This document shows positions 20,060 to 29,605 of a DNA stretch of 64,000 nucleotides, one piece after another (positions within the stretch are counted from its first letter, which is position 1; the number at the start of each line of letters is the position of its first letter). The stretch lies in contig CAMYKK010000015.1 of NCBI GenBank assembly GCA_947258975.1, positions 20,726 to 84,725 of the forward strand, written 5' to 3'. Position numbers and translations under genes: made by a program. This stretch comes from an uncultured Gammaproteobacteria bacterium (GTDB taxonomy: Bacteria > Pseudomonadota > Gammaproteobacteria > Arenicellales > JAANXG01). The notes under the pieces were generated by a model that saw only the letters and a program-made list of their open reading frames with translations, made no database searches and was not told the origin of the DNA.

Positions 20060-20532
20060 AACGCGTACTCCTGACAACCGCCGGGGCGGACAAACTGCAA
20101 GACGAGTTGAAACGGCTGAAGTCCGTCGAGCGCCCGCGGGTGATACAGGCCATCGCTGAGGCCAGATCCCACGGCGATCTGTCGGAAAACGCCGAGTACG
20201 AGGCGGCCCGAAATCAGCAGGGTTTCATTGAGGGTCGCATCGCCGAATTAGAGTCTTATTTGGCCCGCGCGGAGGTGATCGATCCTACGCGCTTGAACGT
20301 AGCGGATACTGTGGTCTTTGGTACCTACGTCGATATATATGATATTCACAACGATGAGCGTGTGACCTATCAGATTGTTGGTGACCTGGAAGTGGATCTC
20401 GACAATGCACAAATATCGTTCAGTTCTCCCATTGGACGTGCGTTGATAGGTAAACAAGTAGGTGAGGAAGTGGAAGTCAGCACTCCCGGCGGCGTCCGCG
20501 CGTACGAAATTCTCAAGATACGCGTTAGCTAA
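20056..20532 (+). CDS. greA: Transcription elongation factor GreA
   Basis: 158-aa factor that enters the RNA polymerase secondary channel and triggers cleavage of backtracked RNA. The N-terminal coiled coil carries the acidic tip in [15 protein letters not shown], and the C-terminal FKBP-like domain ends in [12 protein letters not shown]. Start ATG 20056 is set by the 4-nt overlap with carB; the open frame extends further upstream inside carB but without homology. Confidence 0.96.
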   Translation: MKRVLLTTAGADKLQDELKRLKSVERPRVIQAIAEARSHGDLSENAEYEAARNQQGFIEGRIAELESYLARAEVIDPTRLNVADTVVFGTYVDIYDIHNDERVTYQIVGDLEVDLDNAQISFSSPIGRALIGKQVGEEVEVSTPGGVRAYEILKIRVS

Positions 20533-20549
20533 TCAGGCTTTTCCTTTCT

Positions 20550-21050
20550 TTGGCCGGACTGCGAACACCTCTGGAACGAATCCTGCTCTCGTTCTGGATC
20601 GGCGCTATGTGGGTCGTGGGTTATGTTGTCGCACCGACGTTATTTTCGATGTTGGAGCGCAGTGTGGCCGGTGACGTTGTCGGCCGCTTGTTCGGTTACG
20701 TCAGCGTGATCGGATTCATTTCCGGTGGGTTATTGTTATCTTTTGCGGCGTTACTCGATCGTCGGCCGGGCTGGCTGCGTTCGTGGAACATCTGGATACT
20801 AGTCGTAATGCTGATGATTACCCTCGCAAGCCAATTTGTCGTAACGCCGCGGCTGACCGAATTGAAGCGCGCTGCCAGCGGTGATTTGGCTGCCAACCCA
20901 TCATTGCAACGACGCTTCGCCACGCTGCACGGTGTCTCCAGCGCCTTGTTTGTCGTCAACAGCTTATTAGGACTGGTGTTGCTGGTTCGCTGGGGACGAG
21001 CCGGTCGCACAGACGTCGCCATGCCGAATCTGCCAGACCAAGAAAACTGA
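20550..21050 (+). CDS. DUF4149 membrane protein
   Basis: 166-aa protein with about four hydrophobic helices (SFWIGAMWVVGYVVAPTLF; YVSVIGFISGGLLLSFAAL; IWILVVMLMITLASQFVV; VSSALFVVNSLLGLVLLV) and a FATLHGVSS motif typical of DUF4149. Function unknown. The family often sits between greA and yhbY in gammaproteobacteria, as here. The start is a TTG (20550) 17 nt after greA; no better start codon exists in frame. Confidence 0.8.
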   Translation: MAGLRTPLERILLSFWIGAMWVVGYVVAPTLFSMLERSVAGDVVGRLFGYVSVIGFISGGLLLSFAALLDRRPGWLRSWNIWILVVMLMITLASQFVVTPRLTELKRAASGDLAANPSLQRRFATLHGVSSALFVVNSLLGLVLLVRWGRAGRTDVAMPNLPDQEN

Positions 21051-21093
21051 CTGTGGTGGGCGGGTGCGCCTCGTAGGCGCGAATAACTGAATC

Positions 21094-21247
21094 ATGGGGC
21101 TTGTCCCCGCACAGCAGGGGGCTTGTCCCCGCACAGCATGGGGCTTGTCCCCGCACAGCAGGGGGCTTGTCCCCGCACAGCAGGGGGCTTGTCCCCGCAC
21201 AGCAGGGGGCTTGTCCCCGCACAGCAGGGGGCTTGTCCCCGCACTGC
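21094..21247 (+). repeat. Seven tandem 22-bp units
   Basis: Seven contiguous 22-bp copies, each A(T/G)GGGGCTTGTCCCCGCACAGC with almost no divergence: units 1 and 3 begin ATGGGG, the others AGGGGG, and the last has CTGC for CAGC. GGGG-CTTGT-CCCC within each unit can form a small hairpin, and CCCC-GCACAGCA-GGGG between units forms the alternative one. All six reading frames stay open across it because 3 units equal 66 nt, so the long frames here are not evidence of coding. Confidence 0.9.
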
Positions 21248-21314
21248 GACTCCGCGCAGCACAAGCACTGCGACTCCGCGCAGCACAAGCACTGCGACTC
21301 CGTGCAGCACAAGC
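21243..21314 (+). repeat. Three tandem 24-bp units
   Basis: Three 24-bp copies of ACTGCGACTCCGCGCAGCAC plus AAGC (21243-21266, 21267-21290, 21291-21314); the third has CGTG for CGCG. It joins the 22-bp array with a 5-nt overlap. The same core occurs once at 14455-14478 (inverted), 29390-29413 and 35960-35983. Confidence 0.88.
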
Positions 21315-21316
21315 AC

Positions 21317-21380
21317 AGCAGGGGGCTCAGCTGCGCGAGTGCTGCGCCGGCATCCGGGATTCTGGTGAGAAATGTGGGCT
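21317..21380 (+). repeat. Dispersed repeat family copy 2
   Basis: GCAGGGGGCTCAGCTGCGCG, then CGCCGGCATCCGGGATTCTG and GTGAGAAAT, matching the copy at 14428-14520. The stop codon of the following minus-strand gene lies at its edge. Confidence 0.6.
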
Positions 21381-22623
21381 AGTGCAGCACCCGAACCTCG
21401 TCAATCTGTGCAATTGGCAAGCGGAATGTAGCGGAACCGCCCACCAGCTCTTGGGTCAGCACCAGAGCATCTTGGCTCACGACACTCAAATAAGCGTGGT
21501 GCAGTTTACCGTCCACGGTGCGAATCTTGAGCAGTCTGTTGACATGTTGATCCAGCTCGGCAACTGGAGTCGGTTTGTAGGTGTCGAGTAATACTTTGGG
21601 TTTGGCGTCTTCCTCCGGCTGTTCCTCCTCCTCGACGACGATCACCATTAATTCCTGGATGTTCTTTCCCGCGATGTTCACGTCTAAACTGAGCCACTCG
21701 AGCAATTGACGAGGGTTCAGCGTCAACAGCGTCATCAAGTCAACTGGGTCTAAAGGATTGGCGCTGACGGTGATGTTGCCCGAGTCGGTAACGTACTGAC
21801 GATATGCGGCTAACAGTTCGTCGCTCACTGGAAAACCGCTGTCGTCGGCGTGGGCTTTGACCTGGTCCAGATGCCGATCTACGAATGCTGCGCTCGTGAC
21901 ACCACTCAAGTCTGCGCAGTATTTGTTTCGGCGTTCGTTGAAGGACAAGTCCTCGATATTGATGGAGAAATCCTTGAGTTGCGGGATCTGCAACGACAAC
22001 TGATCCCGTGAAGTCGGCGCCTGACTTCTCGGAATAGATAGGTCGAAGGCCAGGGATGTGGCATCCCTAATTCGAAACTTGACAAACAAGTCTACCGATT
22101 CCTTTACTCGATTGACCCCGTACTGAAATTCGGTATCCACTGAAAGTTGTTCATACCCCATCGCCAATAGATCGGTGGGACTGAAGAATTCACGTTCAGC
22201 GCATGCCAGCGCATCCAACGGTGTTCCAAATAGATTCGTTTTCTGATTGTTGGCCATCAACGATGCGATCTCTCCGTTGAGATCAATGGAGATTTGATTG
22301 AGCGATACTTCCAGCCGTTGCGGTAACTCTTCGGTAAAAACCTTTTTTCCCAGCTCGTAAAGATCCCGAATTCCGTTGGTGTGGACAAGCGCTGAACGAA
22401 TGCGAATGGTGTCGCTCACTAAATGGGGCACTACGGTGATGCCGGTGACGCCGAACGGTTCATTGAGCGGCGCACGGATATCCTCGTACTCGATCGTGGC
22501 CACAGGGGCCGCAGCTTTTTTTATGTCTTCCATATGGCTATAGATCGAATACCACAAATATCCCTTGACGCCGGCGTAAGCCAGGACCGGTAACAAAACC
22601 ACCAAAATCAACAGCTTTCGCAA
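21379..22623 (-). CDS. Uncharacterised single-pass envelope protein
   Basis: About 414 aa. An N-terminal hydrophobic helix (LLILVVLLPVLAYAGVKGYLWY) acts as a signal anchor. The rest is a soluble domain with no cysteine- or metal-type motif and a run of acid residues EEEEQPEEDAKP near residue 350, followed by a small C-terminal domain (DGKLHHAYLSVVSQDALVLTQ). I do not recognise the family. Start assigned to TTG (22623) with GGGAGA about 8 nt upstream; in-frame codons further upstream run into the neighbouring gene. Probably cotranscribed with the NRDE gene 31 nt upstream. Confidence 0.65.
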   Translation of the reverse strand: MRKLLILVVLLPVLAYAGVKGYLWYSIYSHMEDIKKAAAPVATIEYEDIRAPLNEPFGVTGITVVPHLVSDTIRIRSALVHTNGIRDLYELGKKVFTEELPQRLEVSLNQISIDLNGEIASLMANNQKTNLFGTPLDALACAEREFFSPTDLLAMGYEQLSVDTEFQYGVNRVKESVDLFVKFRIRDATSLAFDLSIPRSQAPTSRDQLSLQIPQLKDFSINIEDLSFNERRNKYCADLSGVTSAAFVDRHLDQVKAHADDSGFPVSDELLAAYRQYVTDSGNITVSANPLDPVDLMTLLTLNPRQLLEWLSLDVNIAGKNIQELMVIVVEEEEQPEEDAKPKVLLDTYKPTPVAELDQHVNRLLKIRTVDGKLHHAYLSVVSQDALVLTQELVGGSATFRLPIAQIDEVRVLH

Positions 22624-22654
22624 CGCACTTCTCCCGACATATAACTGCTTATGA

Positions 22655-23440
22655 TTATAGCCTGTGAATAGTGAAACTGTGTGACGTCGTCTGAAAAGTT
22701 TCCGGTGAAGGTAGGCGGTCCGCGGATGATTGGAAACTGCGCTCGATGAATTGAACGCGATGTTCCCGGTCCACGAGGATAATGGTGGAGCTTCGGGTTC
22801 CGTAGTCGCGGCTGCTGATGAATGCGGGTGACAGTAGACGTTCCAATTCATCGCCGATTCCGGTGTCCGGTAAGCCCGTAACCGCTTGGTGCTGATTGCT
22901 GAGTAAGCTAAATAAACTCGGGACGCTCAGATCGCCGTCTGGTTCCAGCAGTTTATTGAGGCGGTTCTTGCCTTCCGTTAGCTTCGGCCACGGCGAGTCG
23001 AGCAGATGGTTGCTGAGACCGTAGACACCGTCACTGCAAACCTGTGGATCACTGCCGCGGTTCGAGTAATGAATGGTGTGGGCAGGATCGGCGATAATCA
23101 GATTGAAACCCGCGTACTGGTCGCCGCGGTGATACACTTTGTCGATGTAGTGCTCGGCAGCATCCTCACCAACCAGATAATCTCGAATCAAGTGTCCTCG
23201 AGAACTGTCATGTTGCCTGCTGGTGATCTCGCGATAGTTGGTTACGGCACCCCAACGGCCATCGTGGGTAATGCCCAACCAAGTGCCGCCCTGCTCAAGG
23301 TCGCGGCCGCCGAGTACATGAGGTGCGTTGGCCCAAAACCGCGCCGTTTCCGTTGGACGCCGGTAAAATTCGTCGCGGTTCGCGGCTATCACTAGTCGGT
23401 AGCAAGGGTGTCGATTAGCAGCAAAGAACAATAGGCACAT
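22655..23440 (-). CDS. NRDE (TANGO2-like) family protein
   Basis: 261-aa member of the NRDE/TANGO2 family, named for the motif near residue 20, here LVIAANRDEFYRRPT. It starts MCLLFFAANRHP, so a cysteine follows the initiator Met as in Ntn-type hydrolases. GGRDLEQGGTWLGI, GAVTNYR and GLSNHLLDSPWPK are family blocks. Human TANGO2 is linked to haem/lipid handling; the bacterial role is not established. ATG 23440 chosen; in-frame codons upstream lack similarity. Confidence 0.85.
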   Translation of the reverse strand: MCLLFFAANRHPCYRLVIAANRDEFYRRPTETARFWANAPHVLGGRDLEQGGTWLGITHDGRWGAVTNYREITSRQHDSSRGHLIRDYLVGEDAAEHYIDKVYHRGDQYAGFNLIIADPAHTIHYSNRGSDPQVCSDGVYGLSNHLLDSPWPKLTEGKNRLNKLLEPDGDLSVPSLFSLLSNQHQAVTGLPDTGIGDELERLLSPAFISSRDYGTRSSTIILVDREHRVQFIERSFQSSADRLPSPETFQTTSHSFTIHRL

Positions 23441-23451
23441 GACCTGCAGCA

Positions 23452-23745
23452 TTAATGTGGCAGCCTGATGACAGGCTCGTCCGCGGCGCGATAGATCACG
23501 CAAATATGGCCAATTAATTGTACTAAGTCAGTGTGGGACCGGGTGCAAATCCGTGTCGCCAAGTCCCGCCGCTCATCGCGGCTGGAAGCCGGTAACTTTA
23601 TTTTCAGCAGCTCGTGATGTTGCAAGGCAGAGTCGATTTCCTGTATGACTCGGTCACTCAATCCACCGGTGCCCACGGTTACGGAGACTTTGCAATGATG
23701 CGCGAGGCTGCGTAGTAAATGTTTTTGCTTGCCTGTTAACGGCAT
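23452..23745 (-). CDS. yhbY: YhbY-type RNA-binding protein (CRM domain)
   Basis: 97-aa CRM-domain protein associated with pre-50S ribosomes. It begins MPLTGKQKHLLRSLAHH, has VGTGGLSDRVIQEID, HELLKIKLP and ends in GHICVIYR. ATG 23745 is the natural start. Divergent from rlmE with only 36 nt between them, the classic yhbY/rrmJ-ftsH layout. Confidence 0.92.
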   Translation of the reverse strand: MPLTGKQKHLLRSLAHHCKVSVTVGTGGLSDRVIQEIDSALQHHELLKIKLPASSRDERRDLATRICTRSHTDLVQLIGHICVIYRAADEPVIRLPH

Positions 23746-23781
23746 GGTCTCACGACAAATCTTGTCACGATAAACACGATA

Positions 23782-24447
23782 GTGAAGGCAAGAAAGCACA
23801 AAGGCAATAAATGGTTGCAGCGACATGCACGAGACGCTTATGTACGTCGGGCGAAAGTGGATGGTTATCGCTCACGGGCGGTGTATAAGTTGATCGAAAT
23901 CGACCGGCGCGACCGCTTGCTGTGTCCGGGGCTGACGGTAGTGGAACTCGGGGCGGCCCCCGGGAGTTGGTCGCAGTACGTCCGGGAACGGATAAGTCCT
24001 GGCGGGACTCTGATCGCGGTTGACACTCAAGACATGGCGCCGCTTGCAGGAGTGACACTGGTGCGTGGCGATATCGCTGACGTGGCGGTCAAACAACAGA
24101 TTATCGAGCAACTCGGCGGGGGCGGGCGCGCCGATCTTGTAATCTCCGATATGGCCCCCAATATGAGTGGTATACGCGTGCTCGATCAGGCCCGTGCCAT
24201 GACCCTTCTTGACGACAGTTTGGCAACGGCGATCGCGGTCCTGGCACGCGGCGGCCGTTTGCTGGTCAAGCTGTTCGCCGGCGAAGATGTGAACGTATTT
24301 CGCAAGCGCTGTGAACTATACTTTCGCAAATGTGTGATACGTAAGCCTGCCGCCTCGAGGGCGAGGAGCCGTGAAATGTATCTGTTTGCGCAAGGTTTTA
24401 TCGCTGATACCGACGCTAATGCTGTTGTACGTAGGGCTAAACCGTAG
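23782..24447 (+). CDS. rlmE: 23S rRNA (U2552) 2'-O-methyltransferase
   Basis: SAM-dependent methyltransferase for the A-loop of 23S rRNA. The K-D-K-E tetrad is visible: K36 (RAVYKLIEI), D123 (ISDMAPNMSG), K163 (LLVKLF), E198 (SREMY). SAM motif I is VVELGAAPGSWSQYV. 221 aa. GTG 23782 is the start. Directly upstream of ftsH as in E. coli, with 106 nt between. Confidence 0.95.
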   Translation: MKARKHKGNKWLQRHARDAYVRRAKVDGYRSRAVYKLIEIDRRDRLLCPGLTVVELGAAPGSWSQYVRERISPGGTLIAVDTQDMAPLAGVTLVRGDIADVAVKQQIIEQLGGGGRADLVISDMAPNMSGIRVLDQARAMTLLDDSLATAIAVLARGGRLLVKLFAGEDVNVFRKRCELYFRKCVIRKPAASRARSREMYLFAQGFIADTDANAVVRRAKP

Positions 24448-24553
24448 CAGAATGCTACCGGGAACCATTGAATACCTTAATTGGTCAACCATATATCCGA
24501 TCCAGTAAAGTGACTTCACAAATTGTGACGGCAATGCATTTTAGGATGGCAGT

Positions 24554-26467
24554 TTGAACAACCTTACCAAAAACCTGATTTTGTGGTTAGTGATCGCCAT
24601 GGTGTTGATGGCGGTCTTTAACAACTTCGCGCCTCGCGAATCGGCGCGCAGTCAGAAGATTGAATATTCGACCTTTCTCCAGGAAGTCAAAGAGGGGCGC
24701 ATAAAACGCGTCACTATCGAGGGCAAAAACATCTATGCAGAGACCTCGTCTGGACAATCCTTGATGACCTACGCGCCGGATGACCGGGGTTTGGTGGGTG
24801 ATTTGATCGAAAGTGGAGTGCAGATTGAAGCCCGGCCGGAAGAGTCTCCGTCCATCTTCACGCAAATCCTGGTTCATTGGTTCCCGCTGCTGTTGATCAT
24901 AGGCGTGTGGATCTATTTGATGCGGCAGATGCAAGGCGGTGGCGGCCGCGGCGCGTTGAGTTTCGGCAAGAGCCGGGCACGTCTGCTCACAGAGGAGACG
25001 AACAAGATTACGTTCGAGGACGTCGCCGGTGTTGAGGAGGCAAAGGAGGAGGTCGGGGAGTTGGTCGAATTTCTCAGGGAACCCTCAAAGTTTCAAAAGC
25101 TCGGAGGACGTATTCCCCGCGGTGTCCTCATGACCGGTAACCCGGGTACCGGCAAGACCTTGCTGGCGAAGGCAATCGCCGGCGAAGCCAAAGTGCCGTT
25201 TTTCTCGATCTCCGGTTCTGATTTTGTCGAAATGTTTGTCGGCGTGGGTGCATCCCGGGTACGGGACATGTTTGAACAGGCGAAAAAGCACGCGCCGTGC
25301 ATTATCTTCATAGACGAGATCGATGCGGTCGGTCGGCAGCGCGGCGCCGGTTTGGGCGGCGGGCATGATGAACGGGAACAGACCTTAAACCAATTGCTCG
25401 TTGAAATGGACGGGTTCGAGGGCAACGAGGGCGTCATTGTGATCGCGGCAACCAACCGGCCGGACGTGCTTGATCCAGCCTTACTGCGGCCTGGGCGGTT
25501 TGACCGGCAGGTGCACGTTCCATTGCCGGATATTCGCGGCCGCGAACAGATCCTCAAGGTGCATATGCGTAAAGTCCCAGTGGCGGACAATGTCGATTCA
25601 AATGTCATCGCCCGCGGTACGCCGGGATTCTCTGGCGCCGATCTGGCTAATCTGGTTAATGAGGCGGCATTGTTCGCGGCGCGCGCCGGCAAGAAGCTCG
25701 TGAATATGGAAGACTTCGAAAAGGCCAAGGACAAGGTGATTATGGGCGTCGAGCGGCGCTCGATCGTCATGCCGGAACACGAGCGTCTGAATACCGCATA
25801 TCACGAATCCGGCCATACCGTGGTTGCAAAGGTATTGGAAAATACCGATCCGGTGCACAAAGTCACCATTATTCCACGCGGGCGCGCGCTGGGTGTCACC
25901 ATGCAGTTACCGGAGGAAGACCGTTACAGCCACGATCGCGAATATCTGCTCGCCAGGATTGCCGTGCTGATGGGTGGCCGGATAGCGGAAGAGTTGTTTA
26001 TGAAACAAATGACGACCGGCGCTTCCAACGATTTCGAGCAGGCCACCGAGCTGGCTCACAAGATGGTGGCGCGGTGGGGAATGAGTGACGACATGGGCCC
26101 CCGGGTGTATGGTGATAACGAAGCCGAGGTATTTCTGGGTCGTGATGTGATGACGCATCGTAATCTGAGCGAGGCCACCGCCCGGCAAATTGATGCCGAG
26201 ATCACGCGCATTATTGACGAGCAATATGCCCGTGCGCGCAAGATACTCGAAAACGATCACGACAAAGTTGAGGCAATGGCCCAAGCGTTGATGGAGTGGG
26301 AAACTCTGGAGTCCCACCAAATTGAAGATATTATGGCCGGCAAGGAACCCAAGCCACCGCAGGATCTAGGCGGGACGCCACCAAGTCCGCCATCGGAGAA
26401 GGAAACACACCAAGACCGACCTGAGGTTAAGCCGCGACTCGATGAGCCGGCCGGCGACCAGCCCTGA
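24554..26467 (+). CDS. ftsH: ATP-dependent zinc metalloprotease FtsH
   Basis: Inner-membrane AAA protease, hexameric, for quality control and LpxC-type regulators. Two transmembrane helices (about 5-24 and 104-123) flank a small periplasmic domain. The AAA module has Walker A GNPGTGKT (about 194-201), Walker [12 protein letters not shown] and the second region of homology [20 protein letters not shown]. The zinc site is HESGH (about 417-421) with a downstream [10 protein letters not shown]. The usual Walker A is GPPGTGKT; the Pro to Asn change leaves the GxxxxGKT pattern intact. 637 aa, TTG start. folP overlaps its 3' end. Confidence 0.97.
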   Translation: MNNLTKNLILWLVIAMVLMAVFNNFAPRESARSQKIEYSTFLQEVKEGRIKRVTIEGKNIYAETSSGQSLMTYAPDDRGLVGDLIESGVQIEARPEESPSIFTQILVHWFPLLLIIGVWIYLMRQMQGGGGRGALSFGKSRARLLTEETNKITFEDVAGVEEAKEEVGELVEFLREPSKFQKLGGRIPRGVLMTGNPGTGKTLLAKAIAGEAKVPFFSISGSDFVEMFVGVGASRVRDMFEQAKKHAPCIIFIDEIDAVGRQRGAGLGGGHDEREQTLNQLLVEMDGFEGNEGVIVIAATNRPDVLDPALLRPGRFDRQVHVPLPDIRGREQILKVHMRKVPVADNVDSNVIARGTPGFSGADLANLVNEAALFAARAGKKLVNMEDFEKAKDKVIMGVERRSIVMPEHERLNTAYHESGHTVVAKVLENTDPVHKVTIIPRGRALGVTMQLPEEDRYSHDREYLLARIAVLMGGRIAEELFMKQMTTGASNDFEQATELAHKMVARWGMSDDMGPRVYGDNEAEVFLGRDVMTHRNLSEATARQIDAEITRIIDEQYARARKILENDHDKVEAMAQALMEWETLESHQIEDIMAGKEPKPPQDLGGTPPSPPSEKETHQDRPEVKPRLDEPAGDQP

Positions 26468-27308
26468 GTACCCCATCTCATCGCTGAACTGCGGCCGCCG
26501 CACGCTGGATCTGCGGCGCGCAGCCATAATGGGGGTATTGAACGTTACCCCCGATTCTTTCTCCGACGGCGGCAGGTTCATGGCTCCGGAGGTGGCGCTG
26601 CGGCATGCCGAACAAATGGTCGCCGAGGGCGCCGACATCATCGATGTCGGGGGCGAGTCGACCCGCCCCGGGGCACAACAGATCAGTGTGCAACAGGAGT
26701 TGGACCGGGTTATCCCGGTTGTCGAAGCCCTGCATAATGTCGTAGCGGTACCCATCTCTATAGACACCTCGAAACCGGAAGTCATGCGCCAAGCGACGGC
26801 AGCTGGGGCGGCCCTGATCAATGATGTCTATGGTTTACGCAGGGAGGGTGCGTTGGCGGCCGCGGCAGCGTCCGGCGTGCCCGTTTGCGTCATGCATATG
26901 CAGGGTGATCCGCATACCATGCAACAGTCGCCGGCCTATGAAGATGTCGTGGCGGAGGTGATCGCGTTTCTGTCAGCAAGGCGTGATGAGTGTGTCGCCG
27001 CGGGTATTCCGCCCGCTTCGATCGTCGTGGATCCAGGATTCGGGTTTGGTAAAACCGTGGCGCATAATATTGCGCTGCTGCGCCATCTCGATGCCCTGAC
27101 CGCCTTGGGTGCACCGATACTAGTGGGATTGTCCCGCAAATCGTTGATCGGCAGCGTGCTCGATTTGCCCATCGACGACCGGGCAGCAGCGAGTGTTGCC
27201 CTGGCGTTGCTTGCGGTGCAGCATGGCGCCAATATCGTGCGGGTCCACGACGTTAAGCTGACCAGGGATGCGGTACGCATGATGGAGGCGGTCGTCCGGC
27301 ACAATTGA
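26442..27308 (+). CDS. folP: Dihydropteroate synthase
   Basis: Condenses p-aminobenzoate with dihydropterin pyrophosphate in folate synthesis; sulfonamide target. TIM barrel with [56 protein letters not shown] and the C-terminal VRVHDV. 288 aa, ATG 26442 inside the ftsH end (26-nt overlap). Followed by glmM as in most gammaproteobacteria. Confidence 0.96.
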   Translation: MSRPATSPEYPISSLNCGRRTLDLRRAAIMGVLNVTPDSFSDGGRFMAPEVALRHAEQMVAEGADIIDVGGESTRPGAQQISVQQELDRVIPVVEALHNVVAVPISIDTSKPEVMRQATAAGAALINDVYGLRREGALAAAAASGVPVCVMHMQGDPHTMQQSPAYEDVVAEVIAFLSARRDECVAAGIPPASIVVDPGFGFGKTVAHNIALLRHLDALTALGAPILVGLSRKSLIGSVLDLPIDDRAAASVALALLAVQHGANIVRVHDVKLTRDAVRMMEAVVRHN

Positions 27309-27632
27309 TGGTTTTTTGTCCAACATCTTGGCAAAATACCGTGTTAACGTTATCACCGGTACTAACCCGTAGTCGCGCCACGGCGGCGCGAACAAGACCT
27401 GATGCTATTTGAAATAGATAAATCAACTGATGTTCGGCGCTGCGTTTTACACCCCGAGCCGGGCCTGAGCCGGCGCGTGCTTGGTGGTAAATTGCTGCAC
27501 TTACGCGGCACTCAAACCATAGCCACCGCCATGGGTTTCACTCCAGCGCCGCGACCAACCGGGCCATCCCAACGCCGCCATCCCGGATTCCTCAGACAAC
27601 GAGCGGACTAAGTTTCTGCATTCCGAAGTACC
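27309..27632. other. Intergenic region folP to glmM
   Basis: About 320 nt. A 69-codon open frame (27402-27611) shows no recognisable family and no good ribosome site, so I leave it out. The 3' part resembles the ATCCCGGATTCCT tail of the dispersed repeat (about 27575-27590). Confidence 0.4.
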
Positions 27633-29030
27633 TTGAATCCCGCGTCAGAAAAACGATATTTCGGTACCGACGGTGTGCGGGGGCGCGTGGGTGAGGAGCC
27701 GATCACCCCGGAAACGGTGATGAAGCTAGGATGGGCGGCGGGCCGTGCACTGGGCGGTGGCAAGGTCGCGGATGGCAAAGTCATCATCGGAAAAGACACG
27801 CGGGTCTCGGGGTACCTTCTGGAGTCAGCGTTGGAAGCTGGGTTATCAGCAGCGGGAGTTGATATTTCTTTGTTGGGTCCGATGCCGACCCCGGGGATAG
27901 CGTACCTCACTTGCACCGCACGAGCGCTAGCGGGGATCGTGATCAGTGCTTCTCATAACGAGTACGACGACAACGGCATCAAATTCTTTTCCCCCGACGG
28001 TGAAAAGCTGCGGGACGAAGTGGAGTTGGAGATCGAACGTCTCATGCAGCAGCCCATAACGACCGTGCCTTCGGCGCAGCTCGGTAAGGCGGAGCGGTTC
28101 CCAGATGCAGCCGGTCGGTATATCGAATTCTGCAAGAGCGCGATTCCTCATAAGCTCACTTTGAATGGATTGACTATTGCTGTTGATTGCGCCCATGGCG
28201 CCGCTTATCACGTGGCGCCGAACGTGTTTGCGGAGTTGGGAGCGGAGGTAATTTCGATCGCTAATCGGCCAGATGGTTTTAATATCAATCGCGATTGCGG
28301 ATCCACCCATCCGCAAATGCTAATGAATAAGGTACGGGAGTTGGGCGCTGACATTGGCGTGGCGCTTGACGGTGATGGTGACCGGGTATTGCTCGTGGAT
28401 CACAGCGGTGAGCTGGTGGATGGCGATCAGATCTTGTACATCTTAGCGACATCGAGACAAGCGGTGGGTCAATTAAATGGCGGTGTAGTCGGCACCTTGA
28501 TGACGAATCTGGGATTAGAGCAGGCGTTCGCGCGCCGCCATATTCCATTTCGTCGTGCGCCGGTGGGCGACCGCTACGTGCTGCACCTGCTCAAGCAGGA
28601 AAACTGGGACTTGGGAGGCGAATCTTCGGGTCATATCATCTGCCTCGATAAGAGCACCACTGGTGACGGAATAATCGCCGCACTGCAGGTTCTGCAAGCG
28701 ATGGTGGAGCGCCGGCAGTCATTGGCCGAGTTGAAAATCGGTATGGAGGTGTTTCCACAGACCATGATTAACGTGCGGGTGCCCGGAGAATCGGCGCCCA
28801 GGCGCCTGAATATTGAGCATTGTGAAACCATTCAGGCGGCGGTGCGCGCGGCGGAGAGCAAACTGGTGAGTAACGGACGTATCCTGTTGCGTCCGTCAGG
28901 GACTGAACCGGTGATCCGGGTGATGGTCGAGGGCAACGACCCGGAACAAGTCGCGCTCATCGGAAAAGAATTGGCGGATGTAGTCAGGTCCGCGGCGATG
29001 TCCAACGAGCTAAGGCCCACCGCTGTCTAG
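27633..29030 (+). CDS. glmM: Phosphoglucosamine mutase
   Basis: Converts glucosamine-6-P to glucosamine-1-P for UDP-GlcNAc, needed for peptidoglycan and LPS. FGTDGVRGRVGE at the start, the phosphoserine loop ISASHNEYDDNG (about 103-113), metal loop DGDGDR (about 247), sugar loop GGESSGH and phosphate-binding RPSGTEPVIR. Starts at TTG 27633; 465 aa, longer than E. coli GlmM (445). Its TAG stop (29028-29030) is part of the TAGCTA direct repeat bounding the next element. Confidence 0.96.
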   Translation: MNPASEKRYFGTDGVRGRVGEEPITPETVMKLGWAAGRALGGGKVADGKVIIGKDTRVSGYLLESALEAGLSAAGVDISLLGPMPTPGIAYLTCTARALAGIVISASHNEYDDNGIKFFSPDGEKLRDEVELEIERLMQQPITTVPSAQLGKAERFPDAAGRYIEFCKSAIPHKLTLNGLTIAVDCAHGAAYHVAPNVFAELGAEVISIANRPDGFNINRDCGSTHPQMLMNKVRELGADIGVALDGDGDRVLLVDHSGELVDGDQILYILATSRQAVGQLNGGVVGTLMTNLGLEQAFARRHIPFRRAPVGDRYVLHLLKQENWDLGGESSGHIICLDKSTTGDGIIAALQVLQAMVERRQSLAELKIGMEVFPQTMINVRVPGESAPRRLNIEHCETIQAAVRAAESKLVSNGRILLRPSGTEPVIRVMVEGNDPEQVALIGKELADVVRSAAMSNELRPTAV

Positions 29031-29033
29031 CTA

Positions 29034-29325
29034 GTGCCCGTCCATAAACGGGCCATTTTCAGCTAATGGGGGTCGGAGTGCATTTTTTTAATGCACTCCG
29101 ACCCCATTACTTCAATTCACCACCGATCTCGTGTTCCGCGTAACGTTCAAATATACTGCTCTGGACGGTGCGTTTTGCGCGCATTGTTGGCCGCGGTGGG
29201 TTTGGTTTTGTTTAAGAAAATCAGTTGGTTGCACTACTGATCATACCAAGACCAGCGAGGCTTTTTATCGCCTGAACTGAAAATGTTCTCAGTAAATCAA
29301 CGCGTTAGCGTTTATGGACGGGCAC
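29034..29325. mobile_element. MITE-like or decayed IS element abutting the glmM stop codon
   Basis: Perfect inverted ends GTGCCCGTCCATAAACG (29034-29050) and CGTTTATGGACGGGCAC (29309-29325), extending to 20 bp if the palindromic CTAG is counted. Direct repeat TAGCTA lies on both sides (29028-29033 and 29326-29331). Inside is a perfect 16-bp hairpin, GGGGTCGGAGTGCATT / AATGCACTCCGACCCC (29069-29084 / 29090-29105), with a T5 loop. No open frame is preserved, so it is non-autonomous or decayed. Confidence 0.8.
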
Positions 29326-29331
29326 TAGCTA

Positions 29332-29605
29332 TCTGTGGGAGCGGCTTGTAGCCGCGATGATCGTGACAAGATGTCATTCAGCCGCCCGACCCTGCGACCA
29401 CGCGCAGTGAAAGTCTCATCGCCGGCATCCGGAGTCTTTGACGCAATATCGGGCTGGGGCGTGAAACGCTGAGAATACCTCCTTAGACTACGGGGATGGC
29501 GCATTGCTTTATAGGGCCGCGGACGGTAACATCGCGCGCGTTTCAAAAACAACCGTAAACTCGAACCAATCCGCCGATCCCCGAAGAAGACGAGGGAAAA
29601 CTGTC
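29332..29605. repeat. Dispersed repeat family copy 3 and tpiA upstream region
   Basis: 29385-29460 holds a degenerate copy (CCTGCGACCACGCGCAGTGA, then CATCGCCGGCATCCGGAGTC). A hairpin-like GCGGCTTGTAGCCGC sits at 29341-29355. The stretch 29470-29605 leads into tpiA; I see no convincing promoter in it. Confidence 0.45.

Noticed and set aside
21094..21314. CRISPR-like spacing in the 22/24-bp array
   Set aside because: Units are contiguous without unique spacers and no cas gene is near; a simple tandem repeat fits better.
20956..21591. Long open frames in all six frames across the tandem array (for example 165 aa on plus, 118 aa on minus)
   Set aside because: Repeat period of 22 bp cycles through the frames without stops; the predicted peptides are pure repeat translation and no ribosome site or family is present.
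27402..27611. Small ORF between folP and glmM (69 aa)
   Set aside because: No recognisable family, no Shine-Dalgarno, and part matches repeat-like DNA.
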